Shown piece by piece: positions 38,081-51,500 of a stretch of DNA of 64,000 nt (positions are counted from its first letter, which is position 1; each line of letters begins with the position of its first letter). The position numbers and the translations under genes were made by a program. The notes beneath the pieces were generated by a model. The model worked only from the letters and a program-made list of their open reading frames with translations, was not told where the DNA came from and did not search any database. Origin of the DNA: Dipylidium caninum (Eukaryota > Platyhelminthes > Cestoda > Cyclophyllidea > Dipylidiidae). The DNA is taken from contig QEYB01001046.1 in assembly GCA_017562135.1 (NCBI GenBank), forward strand, positions 2,914,001 to 2,978,000, read 5' to 3'.

Positions 38081-40465
38081 ATGGAACGGCGCCTGGTTGT
38101 CAGTTCGGGCTCTAGTATACTTTGTAAAAACAACTGTGGATATTACGGAAATCCCTCATGGAATAATTACTGCTCGAGATGCTATAGAAAGTTCCAAAAC
38201 GAGTCACACACGTATGTACAGGGGTCAAGCTCGCTTTCTAGCAGTTCCTCTCGAGCCTTTGCGAAATTTGAGGCTAAACGAAAAAAAATCGCAGGCAAAA
38301 GTTCAGGAACTATAAAAAACATTCTTAAGATCCAAAAAGGTATTTTTTATACCCGAAAGTAACTTTATAGGGCACTATCAACCCGATGCTATTGCGTCCG
38401 AAGAGGCTTTGCAGGCCAAAACAGAGTTCTATCAAGTCCTAAAAACCTGGCGTTCGGCACCCGGAAATGATGTCAGCAAGCAAGTTAGCTAATCTATCTT
38501 CTTCATACCTCTAAAGATTACTAAGTTCCTGACAGACCTAGAAATCACGGTTACCGACATCAACAAGCAGTTTTCTAACGCGATCAAAGATTTTTACAAT
38601 TACATGGCTCAACGTATCCACACAAACCCTTTTTACCAGGCAAGCTGGTCAAGTTTTTCTTATTGCTCTGACGTGTTTCTTATAGGACTCCTCCGCTGAG
38701 CAAAAGCAAAGCCTGATAAACGCCATTGAACGATTTCTCTCTATTTGGATCTACCCGTGCGCTTTCGCGTCCTCAAATACTGATGACGAAGAAGTTGACT
38801 TGCGGCTGCAAGATCGAATTCGTTCGCTTCATTGGGTTTCCCATAAGCATTTAGATGCGTCAATCGATCCTGCTTCACCTGAGCAATCACGTCAACTTGA
38901 ATCAGCCATTCTACGTGTGTGCATTTTTTGCATCTCTGTTCCTGTTAACTTTTATGAGATTAATATTGTACACTGCTTATCAAATAGGTTTTCTCGAATG
39001 CCCGAATTTGCTTCCTCTAATGCCGTTTTGATACTAGATGTTGAGGAAATTATGGTCTAAAAGTAACGTTAGCCTACGTGCAGTAGTGTGAAGATTTCGT
39101 GTACTCCCATTTTTAGTTACAGCCTGAATCACATTGGAGATATCGAAACAAATGTTTCGATTGATCAAATTGAATTCATAATTTCAAGGGTTGTCTTGGC
39201 GAATCCCTTAATCCATTGTGATTCGGTCTCTTTCCCTATTTTTTTTCTGGGGTTAATTACTTTGACTCATATATACGTGTCCATCAAGCGCAATATTTTT
39301 GGCATTATTAATTTTTTCTAAAGTAAGCCCTTAAACTTCTGAAAGTAAAGTAATCTTATTAAGTAATATAGTGCTTAACAACGGGAACCGAGCTGGTATT
39401 TCTTGTAACTCCTCGACATGAGAGTTTAGTCCCATTCATGGGAGTTTCTAGTAACGGAATTGGACAGGCTGCTTATCTACCTACCCCTCTTTTCGTTTGA
39501 GTAGGCCGAAATCATGGTATTTGGTCAAATTATCAGTATACTGTTTTAAGTGTTTCAGGACCGCGGAAGTGGTTAGAATGATCATTTGACAAATGAGGCT
39601 TTTCTAACACACCTCTAAGTTATTTGCATGTATTGATAGTTGCGATCTCTAAATGAAGAATATCATCGCTTTCTTTGTCTCACCGATTACTACTTAGCCT
39701 CACGGACTTTATTATTTTATTGCTTCACTGAAAACAAATATTTTCTTTCAACTCATGGCAATATTAGTAACTCAAGGGACCATAGTTCTGCCACTTTTCT
39801 GCGTTATGAAATCCGATGAAGTGTTTGTTTACCTAAGAACGCTCTCAGGTGATGTACGTGGACTATATTTAGATTTGATTCGGCAAAACGAGGTCCGCTC
39901 AACTGAATCGAAGCTAGATCAGATTGTAGACTGCTGCCGCGAGGCTTTCAAGGCCCTTGAGATCCAGGCTGAGTTTTCAAAGGATCCTTCAACAAATTTG
40001 GATAGTAGTGTCGGGATGGAGCTTCGCCATAGGAGTCAACCAAGGTCTCCCCCTCTTCAGTGTTCTCTCAATGCTGACGACTTTTTCCCTGTCCTCGTTT
40101 GGATTGTCCTCCGTGCTAATCCTCCATTGTTGCACTCTAACCTACAATTCATCACACGTTTCGCCAGTGACACCCGACTTAACACTGGTGAGGCTGCTTA
40201 CTGTTTCATCAACTTGGTGAGCTTGAGGACGACCTTTTTATTGTTAAATGCTTTCCATTCTTTGACATCGGGTTACTTTTTCCTTTTTTGGCAGTGTTGT
40301 GCAGTAGAGTTCATCAAGAATCTCACTCATGACAGTCTTGGGCTGACGGAAGAAGAGTTTGAGCAACAGATGCGTGACGGTGTGCCGGTCACCCTCTACC
40401 CTACTGACGTTACCGATGCTCTTTCTGATGTCAAGCGACGATACAATGACATCAGTCAGAAGTAA
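38081..40465 (+). CDS. RABGEF1: RABGEF1 / Rabex-5, Rab5 guanine-nucleotide exchange factor
   Basis: It activates Rab5 on early endosomes and binds ubiquitin. Six exons (38081-38339, 38371-38483, 38517-38639, 38686-38914, 39873-40216, 40295-40465) join in phase to 412 residues. An A20 zinc finger comes first (C15, C19, C31, C34; CKNNCGYYGNPSWNNYC), then a helical bundle (residues about 100-200) and a VPS9 domain: RIRSLHWV, ADDFFPVLVWIVLRANPP (acidic pair 310-311), SNLQFITRF, NTGEAAYCFINLCC. Tyr351 matches the catalytic-site Tyr of human Rabex-5, while the nearby Thr is Ile354 here. An Arg/Ser-rich loop of about 30 residues precedes ADDF. The protein stops just after YNDISQ, without the C-terminal Rabaptin-binding coiled coil, unless AGAA|GTAAAT at the stop is a used donor. 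Two introns are 31 and 33 nt, and the third starts with GC. The start ATG directly follows CATCGATCCAG. Confidence 0.94.
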
Positions 40466-43400
40466 ATAACTTAAGTCCTCTTATTGGACCATGATTAGGG
40501 TTATTGTTTGCTTTCGAGGTCTTTTGACATTCTATAACTCGTTATCATAAGAGGTAAAAATGAGACATTTGAACAGGTATTGTAAAGCGGTGCTTTTGTG
40601 ACTAATTTTAACAATGGTTCTCATTAATCCTAGCGCTATTGTGTTGTTGAAGAATGATGTATGTGTTATATTTTTCCTCTTAGTTACAGGTCCATAGTTT
40701 GTTGTAACAACTCACGATCATTGGGGCAGTCTCACAGACTGAGAACTCGTTCAAGCCTCCGCAGTAGATGTGCATAGTCTCCCTTTTTAATGGTGATTTG
40801 CCAATTGCACAGTTTTTTCACATCGTTTTGCTTAACTACACCTGAGCAGGTTTTCTTAAAACTGTGGTGACTAAGCCTTTTTAAAGGATTGTAAAGAGAT
40901 TTGCAAACAATCTTAGCATGTACAAGTGTATTTTGAGGTATGACTGAAATACTTAATATAACTCAAGTATTGCCTTGATCGTCTTCGTTGAAACTATAAT
41001 TATAAAAATTTTCTAAGACACTTATAGTAACAGAGGAATGACAGACGAGCCATGTATGACTTGAAGATTCTACCGGGTTCGCTCTATTTTGAAGCATATG
41101 TTAATAAATCATCTCTTGAACCCTCTTCCCATCGTTGCCTCGAGTTAGGATATGATATTTGATAATTTTTCATAACTTCCTCAATATGCTTTTTTAACCT
41201 TTTTCCGCTACATTATCCTATTATGTGACTCGACGCCAATGGATGGTGGTGGTTTATGTTAAATATTTACTTAAAACGTCATGGGTGCAGTTAATTTCAT
41301 AGTTTCAACGTACTGCCATCTCGAATAATATAACATCATACCACAAAAGTATTATCTGTGTGCGTAGAGATTTAAGTTTGTGGTGTTTTATTGCTAGTGA
41401 AAGCCCAAAAGTTCTTTTCGCCTAAGACTACAAACTTTTATTATCAACCTTTTTACGCAATGGTACCAGACGCTGCAAGTGCGTTTTAAGCCTCGAACAG
41501 GAGACATTTTTAATATTTGGGAAGTGCTCAACTTCCAAATGGTATAGTTTCTGTGGTTTACAAAATCCGTTTTAATTGCAAGGCCCATTTGATTGTCTCT
41601 ACAAGGTGTTCTCTTTTGCTTGGCTGATATTGCGCGACAATATTTGCAAACTTATTTTTATTAGTTTTCTCGTGGGTGAAAAGCACCGTGGAAAAGGTAT
41701 ATTTTCTAAAGTATTTTTCGATGGTGTACGATAATCTGGAGCGCCACTGCCTTTCATCTAACTTTTTTCTGCTAAGGAATGGGAGCACTTCTCACTTTTT
41801 GCCAACCTTTCATCTGGCCCCCTTCTCTATTTACATGTTTTGTTAGAAGTTAAATTAAACGCCCCTTTTATAAGTAGTAGGCTTCCTACCTGGCTGTGAT
41901 ATGGTCTCTCTCTTAAGTGAAAGACATCAATTTTGTATTTGTTTCTATGTGAAATATGCTGGAAAGACGACAGTTTATGGTTAGGACGCATTTGCATCAA
42001 AGGAAGTTGGCTGATCAGATTTAAGAATTCAAATCCTTTACTGGCATGATTTGGGCACAAAGAACAGTCGATAACTTCCTACGGGTTACCTTCATCTTTG
42101 TTTCTCTCGTACTTGTTGACTTAGGTGGTCTAGGAACCTCCCGATAATTGATATAATAATTGCATTGTACATTGCTACTTTTTTTGTGAGAGCATCCACA
42201 ATTTTAGATTTTGTTTATCTCGAAATCTTAAATTTTACAAAAGTTCAATACTTCTGTTACTTTGTGTGGGTGGCCGAGTAGTCTGTCGCTTTTGACTCAA
42301 AATAACATTCGAGTTGTTTTCAACTGCTATTGCGAAATGCGTATTAGTCTGCTTTAACCATCTATCTACCCACTAACATTTTGTGACGTCCATCTCAGAC
42401 CCGCCGAATTAGTTATGCATCTAGATTCTCTACAAATTGGCCTGAGTGGTTGGCACTTAGTGTTTCCTTTGCCACTTTCTCGTTTTACTTAGCTATCGCC
42501 TTTCCTATAGTGTAGTGCTATTTCTAGTCATTAGTTATATGCTTCTTAATAAACGGCTATACTTAGGAAATGGTAGTTGTGATTAAGGTGTTTCTCTGCT
42601 GTTATTCCGTTTTACGTGTTTGGTAGATGAACGATCTGGTTTTTTGGTTCTTTTTTAGTGGATTTGAGCCCTCCGTAATGTAGTTTAAAATTTGTGTTTA
42701 TTACCTTGAACCCCACAAAGGATTCCCATGGGTCTGGCACTTGAATAGATTGTCGTCTTCAAGAATTTATTGCAGTCAACAGTGCCACGCCACGCAGATC
42801 AAATCTAAGAAAATCCTAGCTTTTTGTCATAATTTGGTTTCATACTTTAATATGGGAATAACCTTGGCTAACGAATCTGTAATACAAGTGTTCAATTTGA
42901 CTAAAACTAGGATCATATTTTGTCCAAACGGAGAGTTGAAAGCGCGATCGGGCTGGTAAATTGTCTTCATAAGTCTGGTTTGACCGCAATTTCCTCACTG
43001 ATAGCTAGTTTCGTGCGTTAACTGTTCCTGCATGTTTTTTCTCAGATTATCAAGAAATATTTGGTGACGCAAGGATCTATTTGATACATTAACTCGCTTT
43101 ACAAGCAAGATTGAAATCTCACACTTTTTATTAAAAAAAATTATTAAATTTACGTTGTCTTGGGGTGTTTCAACCAATTCACTTCCCTTCATTCATTCGA
43201 ATATACGCCCAAATTTCTTTTCTTATGGACTGGACGACGTGGAGGCGTTGCTGACCGCTACGGAAAGCGAGTTGAGTGCCGATGAGCGGCGTACCGAGGA
43301 ACGTGTGGCACATCTGCGAAACACATGCGTTCTGCGGCGCACCGTGTACCTAGATCCCCGTGAGTTGACTACGCCGAATGTGTTATACCTCGGACCTCCG

Positions 43401-45580
43401 CCAGAGACTCTCCCCCCTCAGAATCTCTCACATTTGGAACCGCAACCGATGAATCTTATCGACCAGCTGAGGCCTGATGAGACTCTCTCTTCGACACCCT
43501 GCCTTGAGCCCCTCTCCGCCCAGACGCCTCCGCGACCTCCTCGTCCACCATCGAGGTAGCAGTTAAGACGCTGTTCCGATCTCTTACAATTATGACCCAA
43601 TGATTTTATTACTCATGTTTAATTTACGACTACTTTGATTCCGCCTACCCTTTGTTCTTTATACCTTGATGCTTCTGATTAGGTTTGATGACCTCCGAAA
43701 ATGGTTAAATAATTTTTTAGCACGTGCAGACCATCAAAACATCCGGTAAGATTTTCTTGCAACACCCTTGGAATTTAGTTGTTAGCTCTAAAAAACAATG
43801 AATCGCAAAAACCTTCCTACTTGAACCAATTAGCGCTTTAGCTTGACGGACATAAGGCAATCACGAGAGGGGCGCCCATGTCTTAGAACAACGTGGGTAA
43901 AAGTAACCCCAAATTCAATGGGGCTCACAAACCGTCAGATGTCGATCGGAGGAAACGCTCCTCTTTTTTGTACATGGCAGATTGCTAAGCGTCGTCCAAG
44001 CGATACTATAGCCGAAAACAAACCTGTTCCCACTACAGAGTAGAAAAACCGAGTCGCACGAAGGTAGCCGCATGACAACCGTTCCGTTTACCCTAAGTGA
44101 AACTACATTTTTTTGTATACCCACTGCGAGTGATCGAAATGGGTATATGCTCAACTGACGAACAGCTTCCGTGCATCACCAAGCACAGTAGGTCGTGACC
44201 GAGTCGCGTCAGGTGCCTACATACTCCTGCAGTTGCTATCATATAGTCCAGAAATGTTAACGCTAACGCGGTGAATGTGTTCGATAGCTAGTATTTTTAT
44301 GAAAGGCACATTTATCCACAAGTTACCTGTTCTCAAATAATGGGTTTACTAAGGCCCCAAAGTCCAAAAATATGTGGCGAAAAAACTGTCACCCTCAAAA
44401 AAGGCAGAAGGATGTATATGTGTATACGAGTAGGCGATACCACAAAGTGCATTTATTTAGGCAAGCGACGAGGAAGAAAAGATGGAGAAAAGCCAGCGAT
44501 GATGAGGGGAGGCCCACGCGCCGAGACTCACAAGAGCGGGAGTGAAGTGTTTGTGGCAGGGGGCTTTACCATCATTCGGCAATCTATACAAAAATCCGTC
44601 CACTAATTCATTCACCTACGGGCCGGCAGGTGGGTAGCGCAGGACCGGTATAAATGCTTTCTCAACTGCGACAGTATGAAGAAGAGAGATCAAAGGGGGC
44701 AGGTCACTTCTCACTAGATTTCTCCAAAACCACGCTCATACGGGCGCGCCATCTTTGACTTTGCTTCATAACCTCGCGAGCTACTTGACGCCGGTCAATA
44801 CGAATTTGCAGAATCTTTATGCAAAAAAAATCCAAAAAACCTTACTGTGACAAATAAGACTCCAAAAAAGATTTCGTCTTCAAATGGCAAATATAATGCA
44901 ACTGTCACATTTGACTATGCTAGATTTTTTTGTCTTTCAAGATTCGGTCCACACACTAGTGGAATGGGCTTGGGCTACAACCATTTTAGAGATTTAAAAA
45001 ATAAGCGATTTATTTGAGGGCTAGGAAATATGTGAATACTACTAGATGACTTTAAGGACACAACACAAGGAAACAGTAATATTGAAGAGCATCTCGCGAA
45101 AGAACATTTGCTAACTGGCATACACTTAGTATCCCTTTCCGTGGGGAAGAAGTTGGAAGAACTAGACGTATGACGATAAGGGAAACCCAGCAAAATTGTT
45201 TCAAGTGTGCAATGGGAGACAGATTTGTCAAATCCATTCAATAAGTATTCATCTGGTAACATAGCAGGGAAAAGTAGTGCCAGCATGCTGTGAAAATAAG
45301 AGTAATTCTCAGATCCAAGTCAGTCTAATTAAAAGCGTTAAAACCGTGAACACAAACGAATGGAGACCATGTAAATTTTCAATATACTGAAAAAAAAAAC
45401 AGTTTTCGCGGCATATGGCCATCGACTGGTGCAAACGCCTACAAATAGAACTAAAACTACACGACAAAATGTCAAAGTTAACGACATGTTGGAAAAATAT
45501 TTTGCCAATGAAATCAAAAGTGTTATGCTAGGACACCAATAAATGTAAAAAAAATCATTAAGATCATCAGAGACACTCAC
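40466..45580. other. Interval between RABGEF1 and TBC1D10 (tail to tail)
   Basis: The missing C-terminal exons of the TBC1D10 gene should lie here on the minus strand, but I could not identify them. An AATAAA at 41103-41108 (+) could serve RABGEF1, 640 bases past its stop. The one strongly coding-like stretch is on the plus strand at 43245-43559. The remainder is AT-rich. Confidence 0.5.
43245..43559 (+). CDS. Orphan exon: acidic helix plus Pro-rich tail
   Basis: The frame reads A-L-L-T-A-T-E-S-E-L-S-A-D-E-R-R..., a charged helix, then a Pro-rich region (GPPPETLPPQ, TPPRPPRPPSR) and a stop. It is GC-rich within AT-rich surroundings. There is no AG dinucleotide between about 43115 and GTGGAG at 43242-43244, and the gap is pyrimidine-rich, which fits a 3' splice site at 43245. 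There is no in-frame ATG, so it is not a first exon. It could be a distant 3' exon of RABGEF1, though the phase does not fit the obvious donor there, or part of an unknown gene. Confidence 0.45.
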   Translation, partial: ALLTATESELSADERRTEERVAHLRNTCVLRRTVYLDPRELTTPNVLYLGPPPETLPPQNLSHLEPQPMNLIDQLRPDETLSSTPCLEPLSAQTPPRPPRPPSR

Positions 45581-48500
45581 GTCGTGAACCAATTCTTCTG
45601 GGTTATCGAGTTGCGAGGGCACCGTTTGGGCTTGAAGAATAATTTCATCAAGTCCACCACAGGATTTGCGAAAGGTGGCGCTACTAAAGCACCGATACAG
45701 CAGTAGTAGGCCCACTTTGAAAATAATTATTTTACCTAAAAGGGATATTAAAAAACCACCATCCTTATAACAAAAGTGATTTCGGCTTAGGCGTTGGAGT
45801 TGTTAAAGATAACAGCACCCAGTGAAGCTCGGGGTAATTTGTAAGAGACACAACTGGATTTCAAGATGTGGAGGATATCTACGAAATCTGCGACAATCCT
45901 AACTGCAAAATGTTTGTTTGCTCCTTGTTTTCTTGATAGGACATTAACTCTCAAGCAACACAGTTTTCACGCCAATTCTGCTTGGCTCAATCGAAGTAAT
46001 GTCGCATTTACTGACGTCAGTGGTAGCTTAGCAGCCGCAGATTAACGAAGAATTTGAAATCAAGAATGACGACGACACGGATAAAACGGCGAAATATTTT
46101 ATGCGCATTATCAGGCACTCAAGAAGTACATGCACCCCGTCCGAAGGGAAGGAAACACAAAGGAAGTTTGAAGTAACTAACTGCGACAGCTTCATTTTAG
46201 TGTGTCTTCAAAAATTAGTCTCAAGCACACCAACATTGCTATTTCTTGATGATTCCCAGTCAGAAACCTAAGAAATAGAACAGTTTAGGGGTTTTGTCGA
46301 ATCGGAGGAAATGAATAGTTTAATGGATAATCAAATCGGATCCACAGGAAGAGAAGTGGATCCGTTTTGCTATACTCAGATAACAGGCAGAAACTTGGGA
46401 AAAGACTAATACAAAATTCAATGGATAAGCAGTCATATAATATTAGCCATAAAGATTATTGGCGGCCGTTTTGAAGTCGGTCAATCACCGTTATCAAACA
46501 ATATATGGAACATTGTGACGATGAAAGAGTAGGGTTTAGTTAGTTCTATGAAACTAAGACGGATTCTAGAACTGAAAGAAAACCTATTCCAATACAAAAT
46601 TATGAAATTTTTCGAAAATACGAAGCCAAAGTATTTTAAAGAATATACAAACTCACCTTCACAGAAGAACATATCGAGGACACGAAGAGCCGAAGTCCAG
46701 GGCAGAGTGCGAGTGTAGACGCACATGAACCACTCGACCACCAAAATAATTGGCTCGGCTCCGTGCTTCATCTAGGGTACATGATAGGGAGTGGGACAGG
46801 AGGTTTTACTCAACAATGATTCATAATCACGAGTAAAAGGTTCTCCCTTTATCAGAAATTAAGAATTTACCAAAAAGCAACTTCTAATCAACCCATTGCC
46901 GAAAAACAATAGGCCCACAAACCCAAATGGGAAAATGCAAAAAAGTAAAACACAATAGAAATTGGATTTCTGTTTCCCAAAAAACCAGTATAATACCTAT
47001 TGAGATATCCGAAGAGCGCGAAATTTTGGTCTATAAGTACAAATTTTACCGATACGAGTTAGTAAGAAGTTCACCGTCCGAAACAGTGTTTTCCTGAAAA
47101 CGCGAGATGAAGTTCCCGGAGTAGAATAAAAGAGGATTAAAGGAAAAAACACTTACGATTCGGGCTTAGAGCGTGAAAAGAGGCTCGGGATGCGAGGCCC
47201 AAAAGACCAGCCTCGAAACCGGGAGAAATTTGAGAAAAAAAAGTGTACAAACTCTATCAAGACCTCTTACAGTGCTGCAACAGAACGGCAGAGGATTCAG
47301 TAGTAAATCAAATCTGCAGGACACATTAGTGGTGCCCTTATATGTAGGTTACAAAGGAATTCATAGGAAATAATGAAGGACTTTGACCCAATAATAACTT
47401 AGGAAAAAGGAACCTGGAGACACACAACAGTGGGCTCACAATCCTTAGGAGGTTTCGAAAGCCAAGTTATTCTGAAAGCACAGGCATGGAATAGCACCAC
47501 ATATGTATGACTAAATTTACACGAAAAAAAAAAACAATAATGCTTTTTCAAAGCGGGGAGATGAACCAAACTTAAGGAAAATTAACGTGAATAATTCTGC
47601 TATGGTAAACTGACCACCACTTAATCGTATTAGACGGTGATAACTTGGAGGGACTTAAAAGAATAGGTCTTCAGTAATGGGCAACATGCACATGCTAAAA
47701 GTGAATGATACTCACCAAAAATTTGTAAATTTGCGGAAAAAGGCGCTTTAGGAGACCATATAAAATCTGGCCGTCGATTTGAATCAGTTCCTATAGAAAA
47801 TAAAAGGTACAAAAATCAAGAAGGGGCTTTAAACTCTATTTAAAGAAACAATAGTAGTGAGTCTTAAAATGATCGACAAAAAATCAGTCTGTCAGCGTCT
47901 AAAAGGTACCGAAATTTGGCACGCTGGAGACTCCCTAACATTACTGGACAAAGTAATCAGATGAATTTATTGGTGAGATACATTTTTTTATCATTAAGAT
48001 TATACACAAAACACGACTTTAAAACAGATGGGACCCTAGATAAAGAATAAGCGAGAGGCGTACTAATTTTTCATGATTAATGTTGTGATTTGAAGTATTC
48101 ACATAGAAATGGGTCGACTGCTCTCTTGCTTATTTGAAGTTGTCAAACGTTGCACAAATTAAAAAGAGGTAAACAACCAAAACGCGAGGATTCGATCGTT
48201 ACGGGGAAGTGAACCTCTTAGACGAAGTTATTAGTAATCATCAATTTCCATAAAAATTACTATAACAGAAAAATTAATCGCACTATCAACCGTCTTATCA
48301 ATTCAGGTAAAGAATCATTCAAGCATTTTTTCCTCAGAGCACCTACCAATCCCTCGTCATAGTAGGATACGAGGTAGCGTTCGCAAATTTCAGTGAAAGT
48401 CCAGAACGCCTCCGCTTCTGGCATAAACATGAGCAAAACTGCTGCCAGCGGAGCCTGGCCCTGGCAATAGCCCTTGTTGGGATGCCGGATTGTGTAGGCC

Positions 48501-51500
48501 TTCAGGATGGAGAAAAGGCTTTCGCGCCTATACGGAAGCGAGGGTGAAGAGGTGGCTAGATTCATTCAGCCAAAAAATGATGTTTTACTCGAACAATTAC
48601 GGATAGACAAGAGGTTTTGGGCTTTCATGGTGGTTTAATATGCACCAGGAAAAGTGTAAAATTTATGATGTTCGTGACTTAATCAAGAATTTCAATAAGC
48701 ATGGCCCAATGAAGGAAATGACCAATTGGCTGCAAGCATTTAAAAGTCTGACGAGAAAGTTGAAAGAGTGTAACACTTAAATTGTGATTTGGAACACCTC
48801 CGAAGATCGAAAAATATCCTTTCAAACAGTTAACAGAAGTAGTTCAGGAGTTATTTTTAAACGAATTTCTATTTCTTGGGTAACTACCCAAAAATAGGTT
48901 GTTACAAACAACAAGACTGTCACAGTTTAGAGTATTCGTCATTACAAACGGTTAGGCAGTTACCCTAATGCACTTAAAAGAGGAAGCAATAATCGGTCAC
49001 ATCGAATGCGAAATCATAAGTAGAAAAGTAAAGTGTCTAGTCATAATGTGACAAGCTGCCCACATCGTCGGATTGTTAGTAGTCAATGTCTGTTACCAGT
49101 CGCGTGACGATCTTATTTCGATATAGAATTGCTCAAAGGAAAACTAACTGCGACAGCAAATTGAAGAAGGTAGTTTCAGTGTAAGACATTTCTGTATACT
49201 TAAATTAATAATTTACGGAATGGTCACGAATAGGCGGACTCGCTGGAGAGGCAACCATTCCCACGCCGCCATAACATTAGGGTACGCATAATCTTGGTCT
49301 GAACACTGCCACCGAGTACACGTCCATACATCCATTGAATCACAAGATTTGTGGTGGTCTCATACACACTATGTTTCCCGGACTCAAATACAACCTTAGT
49401 AGGCGGATAAACGACTACTTGAGGCGTAGTTCAGGAAATAACTGATGAGCTAGTAAGTCTGTGTGCGTGGAATTTTCAAATCGACAAAATTTGGATCAAA
49501 TGCCAGAAGTAAAAGGTAAAAGTGAGTCATCGATCACAAGAAAGTCTGGGTTTCCCCAGGTGGAAAACGTATTTCCCACATTCAAAATCAAGGCCCGAGT
49601 GAAAATTAGTTTAATTTTTTGAATGGTAATCGAAAGATTTATTTAACGCCCAAACCCCATATGACCAAAAGATACGGATAAGCGACAAGTTATCCCCGAA
49701 AAGTGTCTCGCCTGATGGGCGGGCGAATGATGGCATTACACGTTACACGACGTCTATCTACTTCTTTAAGATAGGGTTTTATCAGGTATTACCGATAACA
49801 CGACGTCTTGCTTATACCATTAATTCAAAAATTCCAGCTTGGCAAAACTTGACAATTAAGAAAATCAAATTATAATTTATCATAAATTATAATACTGACG
49901 GTTGCAGTAGAATGCGATGGGACCTCATCCAAAATACAATTCCACTCATTCCACGCGTTGTGCTATGCGTTATGATGAAATGGTTAATATTTAACATCGA
50001 TTCATCAACCAGTTGCTCGCAAATATTTAGGTCTAAATGATACGCGGTTTACTGAAAGCTGATCAAAGCTTTACCAATACACTAGCCAACTTCCCCCGAT
50101 TCCACACAAGAAACTGATATTAAGCCATTAATTACTTTCAGCTCAGCTGTCTCGTTTTACTGATCACAAAAAGTCATCCTCCAAAGAACACAAAAAGTCA
50201 TCCTCCAAAGAAGAAATGAGGCGACTCACCCACGACCACTTTTGGAACAAAAAAGTTCATGGAAAGGAAATTGGCGATGGATATCCTTGCGTATCTGGTC
50301 ACAAGTTGCCGGATCACCCTCCTGAGCAGCGTAAGTGGCGTAGAGGACATAGGGATCAAAGGCAGCAGAGGATGACGGCGCCACCAATGTCGCCTCGCGT
50401 TCTTTAGCGGCGGCAGATGCAGCAGAAGAAGCAAAGAGACGTTGGTCGCCAAGCATGAGGAGAGAGAGAGGTGGGGAGTTGTCGCCATTATTGTTCGCGT
50501 CAGCGTCAATGTCGTCAGATGAGCGGTGGGTTGAAGAGAGGGTAGAGAAGCGCGAGGAAATAGGAGAAGCCTCACCGACACATCCGTCGTCGTTGAGAAA
50601 GAGATGGTTGTGAGGAGCCGGACCGGGGGAGTTGGGGAGGAAAGAATCAATGGCACCAGATGCCTAAAGTGGAGGTTGAAGTGTCACCAATGTTTATCAG
50701 CCCTTCGTTCTTTCCATCACAGATCTCACGACTGTTAGATTGCATCAATATAGTCGAACTCACTAAGGCGATAAATGTGAACATCCTAATATCAGGCGGA
50801 GTTAATAATAAAAAATAGATTAAAGAAGATTTCCATCTAAGTCCAAAATTACGAAGGGATTTAAAATCACACGATAGAAAATGTATGGAGATGGATGGAA
50901 CTGCAACGGTAATTAATACAAGTTATCCTACCAGCATTAGAGCCCATGCATTCGGATTTCATTGATAAACTAAGTTATCTGACGTCATAGATACCAGATC
51001 TACTAACTATCCTCCATACGAAAAGCTTAAAAATGGGTTATACGGAAGCGAAACGATCGGCTGCAGGGGTTCAATTTTCAAATGACCTAAACAAGAGATA
51101 GATGGTCCCTCCGACAGAATTTCTCAATCCATAGTCGCGGCGGCCACAACTGTATACAGTAACCTGTTTCCGTAAGCCTGGTCCTTGGTCGGTGAACGAT
51201 GATTCCCAAATTGCCACTTAATTTCGCCATTTAGATTTTTGGGCAAAACTGATAAATCTTTTTCAAAAACACTAAATGCGGAAAGGGTCGAGGCTCCTGG
51301 ACACCAATTATTTATTATTTTCTCAACTCCAAAGAAGTGAAAAGCGGTAGCAGACAGGTTTGCATTAGGGCTACCTCTCAGAAAATCTAATAAATAGAAT
51401 AGAAACTAATGTGATCACGTCATCAATGAGAAAGATCTAACTGCCGTTGAAATCATGATGCAAATCGAGTGAATTCAAAATACCAGAGAGTTAAATGTTT

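Noticed and set aside
50198..50656. 152-codon minus frame rich in Leu/Ser/Thr
   Set aside because: Frame-shifted shadow of TBC1D10 exon 4, whose true frame reaches IRKDIHRQFPFHE.
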